A stretch of DNA of 12,393 bases from Nitrospirota bacterium (lineage in GTDB: Bacteria; Nitrospirota; Nitrospiria; Nitrospirales; Nitrospiraceae): contig JACQCB010000025.1 of NCBI GenBank assembly GCA_016201805.1, positions 1-12,393 on the forward strand, written 5' to 3'. Made by a program: the position numbers and the translations under genes. The notes below the pieces were generated by a model, which did no database searches, was not told the DNA's origin, and worked only from the letters and a program-made list of their open reading frames with translations. The number at the start of each line of letters is the position of its first letter. Within the stretch, counting starts at the first letter, position 1. Below, piece after piece: positions 10,786-12,393 of the stretch.

Positions 10786-11394
10786 ATGAGCCCACACCGT
10801 CGATTGGTTTCCGTCGCCAGCGTTTGGCGCGCGTGGATGCTGCTGGGCTGGTCGGCGCTCGGCGTCCTCCCGATGCCGGCCACCGCCGGCACCTTGCAGA
10901 ACGATCCGAAGGGCTTTCACGGGATTCAGTGGGGCTCGTCCCTGGCCAAAGCGCCGGACCTGACCCTCATCAACGCCGAAGAACACATCCAGGAATACGC
11001 CCTCAAGCAAGGTCCGCTGCCGCTCGGCGAAGCCAAGGTCGAGTCCATGACGTTCTACGCCTATGACGGGGAATTCGCCCGTGTGGGCGTGCGGTACAAG
11101 GGGAAGAAAACCCACGAGCAGGTGCTGGCCTATCTCCAATCACACTACGGGCCGATCGATCGGTCTCCCGGATCGATGATGCGGGGACTGAACCAGCAGT
11201 TCAACTGGCGCGGGACCGACACCGAGATCAACCTGACCTATGAAGCCAAGGGAGAGCGCGGGTTCGTCTTCTTCGACAGCCGCACCCTGGCCCCGAAGTT
11301 CAACGAGTTCCTGCCGATCGCTTATCCCAACGGGCCCGACAGGCCGCCTCTTCGAATCAGCCCGCCGTTGTCCTCCTTTCAACCGCACCTCTAA
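10786..11394 (+). CDS. Exported protein of unknown function
   Basis: From ATG 10786 the 202-residue product begins MSPHRRLVSVASVWRAWMLL, a typical basic-then-hydrophobic Sec signal, with likely cleavage after PMPATA (about residue 35). The mature part opens DPKGFHGIQWGSSLAKAPDL, a pattern I associate with periplasmic proteins of unknown function in Nitrospira-like and delta-proteobacterial genomes, followed by YAYDGEFARVGVRYKGKKTHEQVLAYL and YGPIDRSPGSMMRGLNQQFNW. It is mostly predicted beta-strand. No catalytic motif or metal site stands out. The upstream frame to 10618 is open but lacks a ribosome-binding site and crosses the divergent promoter region, so I did not use it. It is divergent from the decarboxylase operon and convergent with the response-regulator gene. 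Confidence 0.8.
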   Translation: MSPHRRLVSVASVWRAWMLLGWSALGVLPMPATAGTLQNDPKGFHGIQWGSSLAKAPDLTLINAEEHIQEYALKQGPLPLGEAKVESMTFYAYDGEFARVGVRYKGKKTHEQVLAYLQSHYGPIDRSPGSMMRGLNQQFNWRGTDTEINLTYEAKGERGFVFFDSRTLAPKFNEFLPIAYPNGPDRPPLRISPPLSSFQPHL

Positions 11395-11513
11395 CCAAGC
11401 CCTGCCATGCCGCTCCGTCCTGCACGTCTGCACGCAAACGCAGCCTTGCACGCACGGTCGTTTCAGCTTGTGGCAACGGGACGGGCATCAAGACGGAGGA
11501 TCGGGGGAGGCGC
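11395..11513. other. Convergent gap, no gene or clear terminator
   Basis: Four GCACG pentamers lie between 11425 and 11458 as loose direct repeats. There is no strong hairpin followed by a T-tract on either strand, and no heptad array as found in the other convergent gap. Confidence 0.5.
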
Positions 11514-12393
11514 TTACAAACCCGCTGCCACCTCGGGCCCGGACTCCGCACGTCGGCAGGAGGCAGGGTCGGGGGCCGGACTCGAAGCCGGCACGCCGTC
11601 TACCGAAAGAGGAATGGTCAGAGTCACTTCATTGCCGCGCTCGTTATACGTCTGGTCCGGCATCAAGCTCCGCGACAGAAAAATGCCGCGTCCCGCCCCC
11701 CCGGTGAGCAAACGAGACTCCGCGCTGGTCGCCAACTGAGTCCGCCAATCGAAGCCACGGCCTTCATCGCGAATTCGATAAGAAATGCGCCTCTGCCCTC
11801 GATCGATGAGCACCTGTACGGTCACGCGACGGTCTCTGAATCGAGCCTCACGGCACCGGGCATCCAGGAGTTCCGCGTACTGATCCCGGCCGATCGCGTC
11901 GAGTTTTTCCTGATAGGAAATTTCGAGGTTCCCGTGCTCGATCGCGTTCAACAGCATTTCCTGGAGCGCCATGCGCAGTTCAAAACGGGCCCGGCTGGCC
12001 AGAAACGGCTCGGTGTCGCGCACCAGGGTATTGATGAGGGACACGATATGGGCGAACGCGTTATCCACCACGACCTGAAAATCTATGCGATCGACAGGCA
12101 GATCCACGAGGGGTTCCGTTCGGTACGATTGGACCGCGGCCATGGCTCGGCTGACGGTGGCCCGGAGGTCGTCGACGGTGATCGGCTTCTTGAGATAGTC
12201 GGAGGCGCCAGCTTTCAAGGCCGCGATGGCGGAGGCCTCATCGCCCTGCCCAGTGATGACGATCACCGGGCAGTCCGGCCAGCGCTCTCGCACCTGCTTG
12301 GTGAAGGCGAGGCCGCCCATCCCCGGCATGCGGATGTCGGTCAGGACGATGCCCGGCCTGGCCGACTCGCAGACCGCGATGCCTTCTTCGCCG
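11514..12393 (-). CDS. Response regulator with RsbW-like HATPase output domain, 5' end outside window
   Basis: The frame enters from the window edge and gives 292 residues. The receiver domain shows its last two-thirds: phosphoacceptor Asp in VLTDIRMPGMGG (fragment residue 19), conserved Thr in VIVITGQGDE (47) and Lys in YLKKPI (69). The N-terminal acidic pair lies outside. After a linker comes a GHKL ATPase of the anti-sigma/serine-kinase kind: N-box ALQEMLLNAIEHGN (about 142-155), G1 box DEGRGFD (209-215), and G2 box GGAGRGIFLSR (231-241). There is no DHp histidine-phosphotransfer domain between them, so it is not a hybrid histidine kinase. It probably phosphorylates or sequesters a STAS anti-anti-sigma factor or sigma factor, with the receiver as switch; no such partner is visible. 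The C-terminus is a Pro/Ser/Ala-rich tail. Stop TAA at 11516-11514. Confidence 0.85.
   Translation of the reverse strand, partial: GEEGIAVCESARPGIVLTDIRMPGMGGLAFTKQVRERWPDCPVIVITGQGDEASAIAALKAGASDYLKKPITVDDLRATVSRAMAAVQSYRTEPLVDLPVDRIDFQVVVDNAFAHIVSLINTLVRDTEPFLASRARFELRMALQEMLLNAIEHGNLEISYQEKLDAIGRDQYAELLDARCREARFRDRRVTVQVLIDRGQRRISYRIRDEGRGFDWRTQLATSAESRLLTGGAGRGIFLSRSLMPDQTYNERGNEVTLTIPLSVDGVPASSPAPDPASCRRAESGPEVAAGL

Noticed and set aside
11425..11458. Rho-independent terminator between the convergent genes
   Set aside because: The repeated GCACG pentamers are mainly direct repeats, the best stem is 4 bp, and no T-tract follows on either strand.

Overview
This window reads as a GC-rich, gene-dense stretch of a free-living Gram-negative-type bacterium. 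The gene style (AsnRS of about 430 residues, CstA, YajQ, Asp-box lipoprotein) and the intergenic palindromes starting GGATGCTCAAAAAGG remind me of Nitrospira and other Nitrospirota. That is an impression from memory, not a search result. No rRNA, tRNA, CRISPR array, transposase or phage gene was seen.

Layout. Positions 1-351 (minus) hold the 5' part of rsmH, with a near-consensus promoter and a possible MraZ-type operator. Positions 352-826 are non-coding: two DnaA-box-like sites and a 119-bp palindromic repeat (type A). Next come asnS (827-2119, minus), a doubtful small ORF, and a divergent gene (2347-3180, plus) for a secreted protein ending in seven decapeptide repeats. Facing it are three minus-strand genes: a seven-bladed Asp-box lipoprotein (3295-4341), yajQ (4578-5075) and cstA (5176-7164). 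A second type A element lies between the lipoprotein gene and yajQ. Divergent from cstA is a two-gene HEPN-MNT module of toxin-antitoxin type (7264-7946) with a promoter predicted to give a leaderless mRNA.

Positions 8141-10596 (minus) carry a three-gene operon: alpha and beta subunits of a ThDP-dependent phosphonopyruvate/sulfopyruvate-type decarboxylase, then a PhnW-like aminotransferase. The aminotransferase has glycine where the PLP-binding lysine belongs. No PEP mutase or other source of substrate is visible, so the chemistry is open. Divergent from this operon is an unknown exported protein (10786-11394). The window ends in a 5'-truncated response regulator fused to an RsbW-like ATPase domain (11514 to edge, minus).

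The most unusual structural signal is in the gaps. Four gaps carry pairs of 7-bp-period tandem arrays in inverted orientation, built on GGCRAKR-like or GTGAYRR-like heptads. Two others carry the type A palindrome. All six elements start within about 2-8 bases of a stop codon, and one array itself supplies the stop codon of the lipoprotein gene. They look like one functional class (3'-end hairpins, or mobile elements that target gene ends), and they even separate the genes of the decarboxylase/aminotransferase operon.
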